Origin: Galeruca laticollis
Lineage: Eukaryota > Arthropoda > Insecta > Coleoptera > Chrysomelidae
Assembly (NCBI GenBank): GCA_963921935.1
Contig: OY998175.1
Span: 208,336,655 to 208,400,654, forward strand
Length of the DNA stretch: 64,000 nucleotides
Direction: 5' to 3'
Shown: positions 1-11,185 of the stretch, piece after piece
Layout of the letters: every line of letters begins with the position of its first letter
Numbering within the stretch: position 1 is the first letter of the stretch
Notes under the pieces: generated by a model
The model's input: the letters and a program-made list of their open reading frames with translations, nothing else
What the model was told of the DNA's origin: nothing
The model's database searches: none
Position numbers and translations under genes: made by a program

Positions 1-1837
1 ATTCAATTATGCAGATATCAATAACTTTTGAACTTGATTTGCAGTCAATTATATTCAATACTGTTTCAAATAGTTAATAATTTTTCAATTACTGGTTGTT
101 TTACTGTTGACTTTATGATTGTAGACTGTAAATTATAGTGTATTATAGAGCAACTCGTAATCCTTAATGTCAATTATCATTTATCTAGATTTCTATTCAT
201 TTCTTATTTATGTTGATTATTACTTGTTGTGTATATATTAGTGGACTGTAGAATATTTAAAAATAAATTTGAATATTTGATTTCCTTGTTTTATTACCGA
301 CTTTTTTTTCAGTTTCTACAGAAAAAACGTGCAGATATATCAATTCATTGTTTCAACTGTACATTAGAAAATGAAAGAAATTGTTTTATTGGGAATAAAA
401 GTGATACTTTTGTAACGAATATGTAGGTTTCGCAAATACAGATGAATCAGAAGAGTATCTTTTACTCCGGATAAAATGAGTATGGATTGTAAGAAATGAA
501 AAAAGATATTTGGTTTCATCCTGTCCAGACACTGAGAGAATTTTTCTACCCTGCCAGTCAAAAACTTCTGATTGAATAGGCGCCAATGAAGTTTTTTGCT
601 ACTGCAGTGGCTAAAACTGGTAAAAGTTTGTATTAATAACATAGGTGCAAAATACATATTAAGGGAATTAATGGCCAAGTTTTTGGATAAGGGCATTTGG
701 TGTTGCGTTATCTAGAAAAAGAAAAATATCTTCATCCATCCCCACTGCAAGAGTAAGGAATGAAAAATAAATCATGCTCAAAATACTATAAAATATATTT
801 GCATGAACATTTCGTTTTATCATGAGTATAATATATTCTCCATGGTAAAAAAATAAAACGAAGCACGACTTCCTTCTTTCCATTTTTTCGTTTTTTTTGT
901 TAATAAGAAATTTATAATACTAAAACTAAGAACTGTTTTTTTGTTTTCCCTGAATAACTAAAATAGTTTTTCCCATTTAGGTCTGTTTGGAAGATAACTA
1001 CTACATGATAAAATACAGTCATTATATATTTCAAGTTTAACTATCCTTAAAACATGTTATTTTTCTACAATCGCAAATCGCAACTGCTCAAAATTTCAGT
1101 TGTTTTTATAATTTGGTATTTAAAAATTTCATTCTAGAAAAAAGTAAGTAATCTGAGAAAAAATAAGTACGTTTATAGGATATGAATAAAAAGTTACGTA
1201 AAAAATGAGTTTAGGCTCCAAAAAAATATTTTAGATCCGTTATTCACACATCGGAATAAGTTGAGCACCAGCCGCACTAGTACTATGAAAAAAGTAAAAT
1301 TATCAGTTAATTAGCGCGGGGTTAAACGATAAGAAATAAAACAAAATTTAGATCTTTACCTAACTACGCCAAAGATAACAGATAACAACCTAAGCTCAAA
1401 ACCCTTAATATTTACTTCCGAAATTGTCCACAAACACATCAGGAATCTTTAGGGATCTCTTCTTTGTAGGAATCTTTTTGAGGCTCAGACGCCATCTTGT
1501 TAATTTGCACGCCACCTGATTGGTGAGAATCAACAATTATTGGAATATAAACTATGAGAATCCCATTTTTATTATTATCCATTTAATATAATGAATCAAT
1601 TACTGAAACATTTATTTCACATAACTGTTAAAAACCTTCTAACCAAAGACATTCAACAACAACCTTCAACGAAAGAACACCAACCACCTTCTGTTCAACA
1701 CTACAACCATCGTCCATAAATGGAATTTATGGACGATGCTACAACCTACAACAACCAGTAACCTCGAGCTCGAGTAATAGCAGAACCTGGCCGATAAGCG
1801 TAACGATTATTTTTTTCAGAAAAAACCCTTTGCTAGC
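1..1837. other. Unassigned AT-rich stretch
   Basis: No reading frame here resembles a known family, and no LTR, TIR or LINE tail is evident. Two small details stand out: a perfect 14 bp inverted repeat near 1.7 kb (listed separately), and a possible minus-strand leader. In that leader an 18-codon frame (1495 down to 1439, starting MASEPQKD) lies downstream of a CCAAT-like box, with a GTAAAG donor-like site further on. That could be the first exon of a host gene or transposon, but nothing confirms it. Confidence 0.5.
1708..1738. repeat. Perfect 14 bp hairpin
   Basis: Positions 1708-1721 and 1725-1738 are exact reverse complements separated by three bases. The core reads CATCGTCCATAAAT. Short ACAAC-rich strings lie on both sides. 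It may be the relic of a small foldback element or a recombination scar; no function can be inferred. Confidence 0.7.
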
Positions 1838-2164
1838 TGTTCACAAACACGACTCGCAAATTCTTTAAAATATAATAATAATTATTATCTATAATGAAGT
1901 GCCATTCACGAAACAAGCAAGAACCTTACCTTAATCACTTTTTGTCTGTTTCAACTCTCGGACTGCACTTTATTCAAATAAAATGGAAAACCATTCACCA
2001 TGCTATTACTTGACTTACTTCCACGTGGCACGATCTATATTATTAATACCAACATGCGTTCTGTGCTTTTTCCTTGGAAAAGACTAGAGAACAGCATATA
2101 TTCTATTGACGTTCAATCGCAGCGTAAATTAAAATGTTAACACGTAAACCGTGAAGTGTGAACA
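1838..2164 (-). repeat. BEL element 3' LTR
   Basis: This copy lies downstream of the minus-strand coding region and so is the 3' LTR. It aligns along its whole length with 7389-7716, with scattered substitutions (for example AAGTGCCATTC against AAGGACCATTC). That divergence points to an old insertion. Its ends are TGTTCAC and GTGAACA. Confidence 0.93.
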
Positions 2165-2483
2165 TTTCACCTACCAATAACGACCCAATTCATTATGTCA
2201 CGTATTACCACCACTTCATGCTCTACACGAAATGTACACGAGTCAAAGTAAAACCTATATTTTTACAGAAAAAAATTAATAATAATAATGTTGTTAACTT
2301 ACCGCGAGGACAGCGGACACAGCTTTGTTACAGGAGTCGTCAAAAACTCTGTGGGTGTCTGGATTTGTGCCACTCTGGACACACCATCTTTGCCAGGGTG
2401 CATTTGCACAATTCGAGCCAATTTCCAATTCAATGGCTCCACATTCTCCTCTTTCACAAAAACTAAAACTCCTATATTTAAAT

Positions 2484-3391
2484 TTACATTTTCCACACAC
2501 CACTTGCCCCTTTGCTGTAGAGTGTGTAAATACTGTATCGACTATCTTTTCCAAAAATCCAGCACACATCTTTGCACTGCCATCGAGCTAACCTATCAAG
2601 TGATAAAGAAATCACATCGGGATCAGGAGGAACACACATAGGTTCAAGCGTTAAGAAGTTGCTTGAATACAACACATTTAAATCGTTAGGATCAGGGCCA
2701 ACAATACACAACGGCTTTGAACTCAGAATCGCTTCAATCTGAGCCAACAAAATCTGGAAGTCTTCCAAAGTTAGAATTTGACTACCTACTACACTATACA
2801 AGTGACTCTTCACCGATTTCACACCTGTTTTCCATAGTCCTCCGAAATGAGGGCTCGGGGGAGGCGGGGGTTGAAATGCCATTTTATAGACAATTCCTGT
2901 TCACATTGAGCAGCATACGATATTAATAATCTATATGCTCCCCCCAGATTTGTCCCACTATCACTGTACACATCACTGCATCTTCCTCGTTTGAACACAA
3001 ATCGTCTGAACGCACGCAAAAATGCCTCAGAAGGGTTTGAAGAAGATTTGACACGAAAACACAACTTGCACTTTGATAAAACATTGTTTATGACACGCTT
3101 TGCGGATAGAATCCAGAATTATTGCACAATAAGATAATGTAATGATCTCAAACCATTATGAACATGACGTAGTTGATAATCTCTAATGACGAGTTCAGTA
3201 ATTCGATTATTACGAGGTAGAAGGATAGGATGTTTAGCATCATAAGAGAATTCGGAATTGCGAAGGCTACTGCCCACCCTGAGGACACCCTGTCCATCAA
3301 TAAATGGTAACAATTTCCCTATGGGTTTGGAACACAAAAAACCCATTTGCCAAATCACGAATTTCTTCCTTAAACTCAACGGGTTGCACAC
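2484..3391 (-). pseudogene. BEL integrase remnant
   Basis: The upstream frame (3391-3119) matches the zinc-binding H2C2 segment (RHVHNGLRSLHYLI). The middle frame (3064-2819) carries VYSDSGTNLGGA, with the second catalytic aspartate of the DDE integrase core. The last frame (2882-2484) carries the C-terminal part, with EAILSSKPL and SLSLDRLARWQ. Integrase joined element DNA to the chromosome. At least three frame breaks are present. Confidence 0.88.
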
Positions 3392-3609
3392 ATTTCACTA
3401 TAAGTATCATAGATTCATACAATTCTGATTCACTGGGAGCACCTTTTACACCCGTTGCTTTTCGAACTTTCACATCTACAAATCTTTTCACATATACAAT
3501 AATATCCAAAATTTTCTATAAATATGAAAACCTGTTCAACAATCCATTTACAACGTCCATGTTCCTTTCAACCAAGCACATAGTCGTTCGTTCCTCAAAA
3601 AGCACAGTT

Positions 3610-3861
3610 TCAACATGACACATTTATACCTTCCTCACAGAAGTCTGGTACAGAGTCTTTGAACCATTCAGCTCCTGACCACCACAATACATGATCAAGT
3701 AACTCCTTTGGGAATAGACCGCGTGACACACAATCTGCCGGATTGTCTGACCCGGAAACATGAAACCAATTTTTCGGTTCAACCTTAGCTTGAATCTCAC
3801 TGACACGGTTTGCCACAAATGACTTCCATCTAGATGGGGAGGACTCTATCCACGAAAGCAC
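3610..3861 (-). pseudogene. BEL RNase H-integrase linker remnant
   Basis: The frame contains RWKSFVANRVSEIQ and SGSDNPADCVSRGL, then LWWSGAEWF. This string is characteristic of the end of RNase H and the start of integrase in BEL/Pao pol. It sits between the RT remnant and the integrase remnant in the expected order. Its two ends fall out of frame with its neighbours. Confidence 0.88.
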
Positions 3862-4561
3862 AACTTTAGAATCTGTCTATGCTCGAACTATTACGCCTGA
3901 CAACTTAGGAAACCTTGCACCATAAGTTTTTATGAACATACTCTAGTAAGCTTGCGAATAACACTGCTGCACATAATTCCAGCCTAGGAATCTAAATCAC
4001 CTTCAAAGGACACATATTTTATTTGGAAAACACTAGAGGAACATAAACACGAGAATCACTTGTAATTTGTTTCAAATAGACAACCCCACCATAACCAGTC
4101 TGTGAGGTATCACAAAATCCGTGCCATTCAAAAAAAACTGACTATGTCATCACACACAATGAAACAAGCAATTTTAAGAGACGACCAAACACTTAATTCA
4201 CTTTTAAATCTTTCCCACATCTCAAGCAACTCGCTAGGAAGGCTTTTATCCCACCCTAGACCTAGCTTCCATGTGCATTATACAATATACTTAGACAATA
4301 AAGTGAGGGGGCAAAGCAGTCCAATTGGATCAAATATCCTTTCCACTCCTGAGAATACACGTTGCTTTGTATTCATTTGACTACATATGAAAAACAATCG
4401 ACACTAGGATTCCACTGAAGCGCTAAAACTTTCAGACTATTTGAGTCTCTGTCACAAAAGCTATGACACTGCTGATGAAGCCCTGGAAACAGGACGAAGC
4501 ACTTCTTCACAATTACTTGCCCACTTTCTCAATTAAAAACACCCTTTTGCTAATAATTGAG

Positions 4562-5185
4562 TCAATTCACTTTGGAAGTACGTTTCCTCCACAGAATCTG
4601 CCCACTAACTACATCATTCCCATAAATGCCTGTTTCCATGATTCTCGCTGCCTTTGGGTAATTATCTCTTTCTTCACTCGCTAACTGTAACAAAGTTCTT
4701 ATTGCCAAAGAAGGACTCGAAAATACTCCATATGTCACGGTGTTTAACACGTATTCTGAAATCTCTTCTGACACAGAAAATCGCCACAATATTTTCCGAA
4801 ACTTCCTATCAGACATACAAATTACTATTTGCCTATACATTTGATGTATGTCTGCTGCGAATGCCACTTTATGAACTCGAAATGCCAACAGAATTGACAC
4901 AGTATATCTTTGAAGAATGGGCCCGATTAATAATTTGTCATTCAAAGAAACACCTGTTGACGACTAAGCACTAGCATCAAACACAACACGCAGTCTCGTG
5001 GAAGAGCTTTCTGGACGTAAAACATACACCCTCTGACACTCATCTAAGTCCACGAACGACATATGTCGTTGATCTAAATAATCTCTCATAAACTCTGAAT
5101 ATTGTTTATGCAACTCTGGAGACCTACACAACTTGGCTTCCAGATTATGAATCCTGCATAATGCTTGGTTTCTAGGGGTCCTCAC
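4562..5185 (-). pseudogene. BEL reverse transcriptase remnant
   Basis: Two frames cover the fingers and palm. The first (5185-4964) ends VVFDASA, a conserved BEL RT signature. The second (4945-4562) has AADIHQMYRQI with the first catalytic aspartate. The second motif reads YGNDV where YVDD is expected, so one catalytic aspartate has become Asn. The enzyme copied element RNA into DNA. This copy is broken both by frame and by active site. Confidence 0.87.
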
Positions 5186-5862
5186 TGAAATCTTTGAACG
5201 GTAAACTCACTACATACCTGCCATCATTTTCTCTCCAACAATTCTTTCCAAAATTGTCTTCACACGCTTGATCATCTGACAAATTTACACTTCTAGGTAT
5301 TTCTTCTAGTTTCCAAAATCTTTTGACTACACTGTCAAGCGAAGATTTCACCTTTGAATAAAAACTATCAATGACCAGGTCACAATTTTTTCCACCAACG
5401 TTGCCAATGAACACCCAGCCAAAAACAGTATTAATCGCACTAGGAGACCCCGAGTCCCCTACCTTGAGACCCTCGCGTAATATCTGACCGAACACATCTG
5501 CACCTAACAACACTTCGACTTCCCTGGACGATCCACACATTGGATCTGCCAACTGAAGATCTTTGATATGATTCCATCCTTATTTGCACTCTTACCGATG
5601 GAGTACGGTCACAGATCGATTTCACCACAATAAATTCAGTTTCAAAGGAAGGTTCATTTTGATTACACGCACACACCATAGAAACCACTGTACCCATGTT
5701 GGAGGTATTCATTTGATTTACACCACGAATAGAAATATGTTTACTAGATCTTTTATAATCTAAAATTATTGCAAAGGAATCTGTCACGAAACTTGCTTCA
5801 CTAGCACTGTCAATCAATGCTCTACACTTATACAATTTTTCGTCAACGCCTTTTATACACAA
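5172..5862 (-). pseudogene. BEL aspartic protease region (DUF1758)
   Basis: The frame at 5862-5440 reads RALIDSASEASFVTDS, the retropepsin-like active site of BEL elements, where the family normally has DSGS; here Gly is replaced by Ala. A second overlapping frame (5552-5172) continues with LGADVFGQIL and then a linker with FWKLEEIP that leads into the reverse transcriptase. The protease would have cut the element polyprotein. The active-site change plus the frameshift argue that it is dead. Confidence 0.8.
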
Positions 5863-5918
5863 AAGGGCTGTAGATAGTAAAACGGTTTCGTTTCCAGAAA
5901 CTATTGTATTATGAACCC

Positions 5919-7262
5919 CTAATTCATTTTGCGTGGAACCGCCACTGATCTCAATCGAACCTGAATTCTCAAATTCTCTCTAATAATGAAGCAGAAGATG
6001 ATGATTTGTTTTAAATATTTCACACACAACACACGAGAGCCACATTTATGGGAAACCTGAGATGGAGATAAACATCGAAAACACAAAATTGATTGTTTTT
6101 TACACATTCGTTTCTTTCTTTAAGACTTAAACTCAAAAATTTGTTACATTTTAAAAGAGAATGTTGGCCATCACACACAACACAATGCAACCCATTTGTT
6201 TGATTCGGACCTCTTGTAACAAAGGAATTAATACGTTTAGTAAAATTTATCTCATTATCACGATTATGCCCATATTGCTTTCGCCACTCAATTTATTTTT
6301 TATAGTTAAGAAGCTAACTTATCCGCTCGACTCTGTTCCTCCAAAAATAAAAATAACTGCTCCATAATTAGGTACGCCATTGTCTCCACATGATCTCTCA
6401 AATAGATGTTTAATTTCCCTATCAAGCTTTTCCAATAACAAATTAAACTTTGTGAAATCCCAAAGATCCCTATTAAATTGATAAAGAGCTGCTAGATTTT
6501 CAGAAAAGATGTCCAACACTTTAGACAGTTTTAACTCACCACTCTCATACCTCGGAGCATGTGCTATATTCTGCCAATAATATGTCATTAAAAATCTATC
6601 ATTTTCATATCTTTTCACTAATTTATCGTAAGCTACTACATAATTTTTCCTTGTCAAAGGTGAATTTTTCACAACGCTTTTAGCCTCACCTATTAATGAC
6701 GATATTAAATATTGAAATTTTTCTATTTCTGAAAAATCACTATTTGACGGTACTATGGACTCAAACAAATCATAAAAATTTGGCCAATCACTTATATTAC
6801 CACTAAATTGCGGAATTTCTATTCTACTTAATTTTATATTCCTGTTTGTTGATATTTTATTCTACTCGCGACTCGAATTATGCTCGCTATGCCTCACTGA
6901 TGGCTTGAACACGCAGAAATTTTGACGCTTTTTTGTTCCCCTTTTTCCGGCTTTAAGCTAATTTCCTTTTTTACTAAATTCTGATATAAAACTTGAATTG
7001 AATAATGCATATCATAAAAATCACCCGGAATACGGTCCTGCGCCATAATTTATTATCACTTTTCATTAATCCCACAATTTCCATATGTAAGGAATCAAAA
7101 TTATTCTTTAAATGAGCTAAGCTCTCAAAACGCCCTCTAAAAACTCTTTAACTAATACTTCATTCCCATCCTGGGCTTTTAATCCACATTCGGATATAGC
7201 TTTAACACGATTTATCACGGTTCTCCTTTGATTAATTAACTTTTTGAGTTCTGCAGTTTCCA
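5919..7262 (-). pseudogene. BEL gag remnant
   Basis: The minus-strand start at 7262 opens METAELKKLINQRR, a typical BEL/Pao gag N-terminus (DUF1759 type). A frame break follows after about 45 codons. The best-preserved piece (6768-6319) keeps the DUF1759 pattern, for instance EIEKFQYLISSLIGEA and a conserved YDKLVKRYEND. A nucleocapsid-like zinc-knuckle scrap with CFRC...HKC lies at about 6090-6040. The protein would have packaged element RNA in the cytoplasm. Frameshifts and stops make it non-functional. Confidence 0.85.
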
Positions 7263-7388
7263 TTTTTTTTAAACACAATAATAAACAAGCAATACGAGAT
7301 TTTATAACAAACCCACACGAAACACGATTATTCTGACTGTAAATATCCGCGGATTGATCTTAAAATACAACTCCGAAGGGCCAAAAAA

Positions 7389-7716
7389 TGTTCACAAACA
7401 CGACACGCAAATTCTTTAATATATAATAGTAAATATTATCTATAATGAAGGACCATTCACGAAACAAGCAAGAACCCTTGCCTTTATAACTTTTTGCCTA
7501 CTCCAATTCGCGGACTACCCTTTAGTTAAAAAAAATGAAAAACCATTCACCATGCTATTACTTGACTTACTTCCACGTGGCACGATCTATATTATTAATA
7601 CCAACATGCGTTCTGTGCTTTTTCCTTGGAAAAGGCTAGAGAACTGCTTATATTCCATTGGCGTTCAATCGCCGCGGAAATTAAAATATAAACACGTAAA
7701 TCGTGAAGTGTGAACA
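7389..7716 (-). repeat. BEL element 5' LTR
   Basis: This is the upstream LTR for the minus-strand element. Reading down the minus strand, it is followed within a few bases by TGGCCCTTCGGAG, which sits where a primer-binding site should be. I cannot name the matching tRNA. The gag start codon lies about 120 bases further on. Confidence 0.92.
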
Positions 7717-9954
7717 CTAGAGATAGTAAAGATGTTTTAGCAATACGAAAACACTTTGCTACTACTAACAAAATAAAAATGGTTTGATTATAACAAAATA
7801 ATTCTTTGCTACTGCGAAATAAACAAAAATGGCGTTTCTATTGATAGCCAAATACCTTGCCATCATTGCAAGTAGAATTCAGCAGAATAATATTTTTCAT
7901 TACAGTACGGCGACTTTGCAGTAGGAGCTAAAATTTTCATTGTGGTAGCCAAAAATGGATTAAAAAATTTTTTTTTGTTAAATAAATCTGTGAGAAATAC
8001 ATTAGTTGGAGTGAAAAAAATACAAGAGGTCCTAGAAATGAGAGGACAAATCTTGGGAATGGGAATGGGTAGATTGTATGAAAATAATGTCAGCACTTTA
8101 AATAACTTTTTCCTACGGACCTCCTCTGTAGAGTTATAGGGCTTTAAGAAGTTGAAAGTACATTTTGATTTACAACTCTAAAACTACGTTTCGAAAATTT
8201 ATGAAAATTTGAGGGATTGTCAATCATATAAGGTAAGTGTGTCCCTAATTCAGACACGTTAGGGACAAATTTGTCAGTTTCTAGTCCTCTATTCTTAATG
8301 CAACAAAGGAAGTGGTGGAGGAATCTTTGTTGATAGACTATAATATTTGGGACTGGTGTTGTCACTTATATTGTTTAAAATGTTTACAACCACCGGGGAG
8401 TAATTTTTTATAAAAGCATTTGCAAAAGCACCTAAATCAGATACCGATTTTATTTGCATGTACATAATTCCGTTAGTGTACCTAAATTCGTCACTGATTG
8501 TACATATCGCAATCGCTGTGAGAAAATGCTTCAATTTGATAAATATTTTGATCCCTTTTGTTATCAAAGATAAAAATTCATTAGGGGTAGAGAAAAAACA
8601 ATAAAAACTGAAATTGTTTAATTTGCATAAGTAAAAAATTTGACAATAAGAAAAATATTCAGAAATCACTGTTAAAGGAACGTTTGGTATTTCTTGATTT
8701 CTTTAACTACAAAATATCACCTTTAGGTGCTTTAATTCTCTCAATAATTTCGTCAAAGGAGTACCAAACTGCATCAACCTCAGTCCATTTCCAATTGGTC
8801 GTACCACTCATCTGCGTTGTACTAACAAAGGCACGATCATTTTCAATATCCTTAATTATTTCTATAAAGTATTCCTCTTCATAATGAATGATCACAATGT
8901 AATTCACTGAGAATTAAATTTTACTTGTTCTGTTTGGTGGCAGATTTCGACTAGCACAGTCATTTTCATCCTTCCTTTGTCAAATCAACTCTTCTCCAAC
9001 TGAACTACTTACAGATTTACTTTCATCGCCATTTTTTGTTTCTTTACATTCTTCTTTTTGTCTTATTCTGTTGATTTCGATCGTTTAAGTGTCTTTCTTC
9101 TCGTTTGCGTTTTCGTAGTTATTTTTCTGCTTCTAAATTTTCCTTTTATTCTTGCTTCTTAGAGTAGTCCCTAATATTTTATTCTTCTTATTCAAGTAAA
9201 ATAAATCAGTAAACAATTTCCCTACCTAACAAATAAATCAATAAACATAATAATCATAAATAAATTTCTCGCATTCTCAAATTCAAATCATTAATCTGAC
9301 ACCAGACGCTTAAAGGCATCAATATTGATTTATTCATTCTAATACCCATTGAATGCGTTCCCTGGTGAAGGAAAACACGAACTACAAGTCGCTTGTCATA
9401 AAATCGTTTGATACGTTGAGAGGTTGCTCAACCGTTAAATTAGCATTCGATTCATATGAAACATTAAAAATTGATGTTTGTTTATGGATTGGGTTTCGAT
9501 TCAACCGTATGGTGCGCTTAACGTTTTATGTAACTTAAATAGGTTCTTATATACAAATTAATAGCATTTTCAGTAGTCTTTTTAGATGGACAAGATTTTA
9601 TTTTACGAATGTATGTGAGGTCATTATATTTAGTTCGAAACTATTAGATTCCAAGAACTAACTTTATTGTAAAAATAAAAGAAAATGATACATAGGCGTG
9701 TTCAAAATAAAAAATTTATTTGTTAAGTAGTAAATTTGTTGAGATTACAAATTCATTTAGAACTTCTCTAGCACTCCGATGGACGATCTCAGTTGGACTA
9801 ACATCCATACACTACGGTGGTTTAATAGTACCAACAGAAATATAACAAATTTACACCCCACATTTTTTGACATTCCAAGAAAATTGTTTCTGTAGGTTTA
9901 TAAAGGTAAACATGTATATTTTAAGTATTAAAATTTTGATTCGATTGTTCTTCT
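7717..9954. other. Mostly unassigned stretch
   Basis: Apart from the unrecognised minus-strand frames listed separately, I see no family signature here. Near 7740-7830 there is a short imperfect duplication around TTTGCTACT...AAAAATGG. Composition is strongly AT-rich and stops are frequent. Confidence 0.5.
8295..8907 (-). pseudogene. Unrecognised coding remnant
   Basis: Two minus-strand frames have balanced, protein-like composition unlike the surrounding AT-driven frames. The first (8907-8707, 66 codons) contains FVSTTQMSGTTNWKWTEVDA and ends APKGDIL. The second (8669-8295, 124 codons) contains SDEFRYTNGIMYMQIKSVSD and NNISDNTSPKYYSL, ending at PPPLP. They may be pieces of one gene or transposon protein separated by an intron or a decayed stretch. 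I do not recognise the family and assign no function. Confidence 0.35.
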
Positions 9955-10345
9955 TGAGCTAGTAGACGCCAACTATTGTCTTAGTACGCCAACTATTGTC
10001 TTAGTCTAATTGATACTGGGCATATGGAAAGTCTAGTGAATCTAATGCATTTAAGAACTCTGTTTTTGGCAAAATAATAGTTGCGAAACAAATGCACATT
10101 CCATTTTCCCAACCAATACCAAACGATGAAGATGGTACACATATGCCATTTCTCATAGTTGTAGATTAAGCATTATCAAAAAATATTATGAGAACATATC
10201 CAAATCGAAATCTTGGTAACAGCAAGCTAGTGTTTAATTACAGGCTTAGCAGAACCAGAATAATGGTGAAATGTGCTTTCGGCAAATATATGGAGGATGT
10301 TCCATAAACCTATTGAAGTAGCTGTTGAATATTACACAATTAAAT
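9955..10345 (+). pseudogene. PIF/Harbinger transposase fragment A
   Basis: Plus-strand translation gives VDANY, then after a 20 bp duplication GKSSESNAFKNSVFGK, MPFLIVVD, NIMRTYP and FNYRLSRTRIMVKCAFGK. This is the C-terminal half of a DDE Harbinger nuclease. The second catalytic aspartate is in IVVD, immediately followed by a stop, and the conserved glutamate of VECAFG reads Lys. The enzyme would have cut and pasted the element. Both ends are missing. It differs in sequence from the Harbinger just downstream. Confidence 0.8.
9966..10005 (+). repeat. 20 bp tandem duplication
   Basis: The 20 bases at 9966-9985 are repeated exactly at 9986-10005. The duplication falls inside the Harbinger coding remnant, between the VDANY codons and the GKSSES codons. 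It therefore arose after, or as part of, the decay of that gene. Confidence 0.9.
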
Positions 10346-10380
10346 TAGAGTAAAAAGGCATTACAGTGTTGTAAAAGAAA

Positions 10381-10577
10381 ATTGAGAGTCTGCGGGGTTC
10401 ACGACGTAGAGAAAAAACCGTGTGCTGCAAAGTAAGGGGACAGGTAAAGGTAAGTTCGACAATTTCATTTTTGTAAAGAAAATTGAGAGTCTGCGGGGTT
10501 CGCGACGTAGAGAAAAAACCGTGTGCTGCAAAGTAAGGGGACAGGTAAAGGTAAGTTCGACAATTTCATTTTTGTAA
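10381..10577 (+). repeat. 101 bp tandem duplication
   Basis: A unit of 101 bases starting ATTGAGAGTCTGCGGGG occurs twice head to tail (10381 and 10482). One C/G difference (TTCACGACG against TTCGCGACG) is visible. It lies just upstream of the MADF-type exon and contains two GGTAAAGGTAAGTTC donor-like strings. It may have duplicated a splice donor or leader exon. Confidence 0.9.
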
Positions 10578-10610
10578 TAATAGCAGATTTAAGTTTTTAT
10601 ATGATTTCAG

Positions 10611-10699
10611 GTCGAACTGACATTTATATTTCTAAGTGGTTTTCTTGGGATGCTTTGAAGTTTCTGGAGGATCCAGAGGAGATTCGAACAACAATATCA
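10611..10699 (+). CDS. Harbinger accessory (MADF-type) exon
   Basis: An acceptor (TATGATTTCAG) precedes codons reading GRTDIYISKWFSWDALKFL, followed by a GTAAGTAC donor. The phrase matches the segment that follows the MADF DNA-binding domain in the second protein of insect PIF/Harbinger elements. That protein is thought to help the transposase reach the nucleus or the DNA ends. The exon is convergent with the minus-strand transposase at 10766-12300, a layout seen in this superfamily. Neighbouring exons were not found, so the gene is partial. Confidence 0.55.
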
Positions 10700-11185
10700 G
10701 TAAGTACTATTCAGTGCAACAAGAAAACCTTTTAAAAAGAAACGAAACAGTATAGTTTTTATGATTTAATGACATGGCATAATCAATTTGCCAAAGAATA
10801 GACCCGTGTAATATTCAGCGAGTTCGGCTCTGATATTTCTTAAGGGAGTTAAAGATGTAATATTTTCACGCTCATTTCGCTGAGAACCAGCAATGACTTG
10901 TCCATTTACTTCCTTGTCGAATATCCATTCAGGCGCATAAATATTTCTTGATGAATGGCTTTTTCTCAAAAAGTTGTGTACACAAACTATATTCATTGTG
11001 ATGAACTCCGCTTTTTCTGGTTCTAGTAACATTGGCTTTCTTAAAACTCGAAATACAGATGAAATGATTCCAAAAGCGTTCTCAACACCTCGACAAGCTC
11101 TACTTAGTCAATAATTAAATATTCTTTCTTTAGACCCTCTCGGATGTAATCCAGAATACGGTTTCATGATATTTTCTAACAAGGC

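Larger units (their letters stand above)
1838..7716 (-). mobile_element. BEL/Pao LTR retrotransposon, degraded
   Basis: Two direct repeats of about 327 bp (1838-2164 and 7389-7716) bound a minus-strand gag-protease-RT-RNaseH-integrase order, as in BEL/Pao. The LTR ends are TGTTCAC...GTGAACA on either strand. CTAG lies one base outside the left LTR and immediately outside the right one, which suggests a short target duplication, but the match is off by one base. The coding part is broken into many short frames, so the copy cannot be autonomous. Family assignment rests on the gag, integrase and RNase H wording and is firm. Confidence 0.93.

Noticed and set aside
229..883. Several short plus and minus frames at the left edge
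   Set aside because: All are Phe/Ile/Lys/Ser-rich, short and overlapping, as expected by chance in AT-rich DNA, with no recognisable motif.
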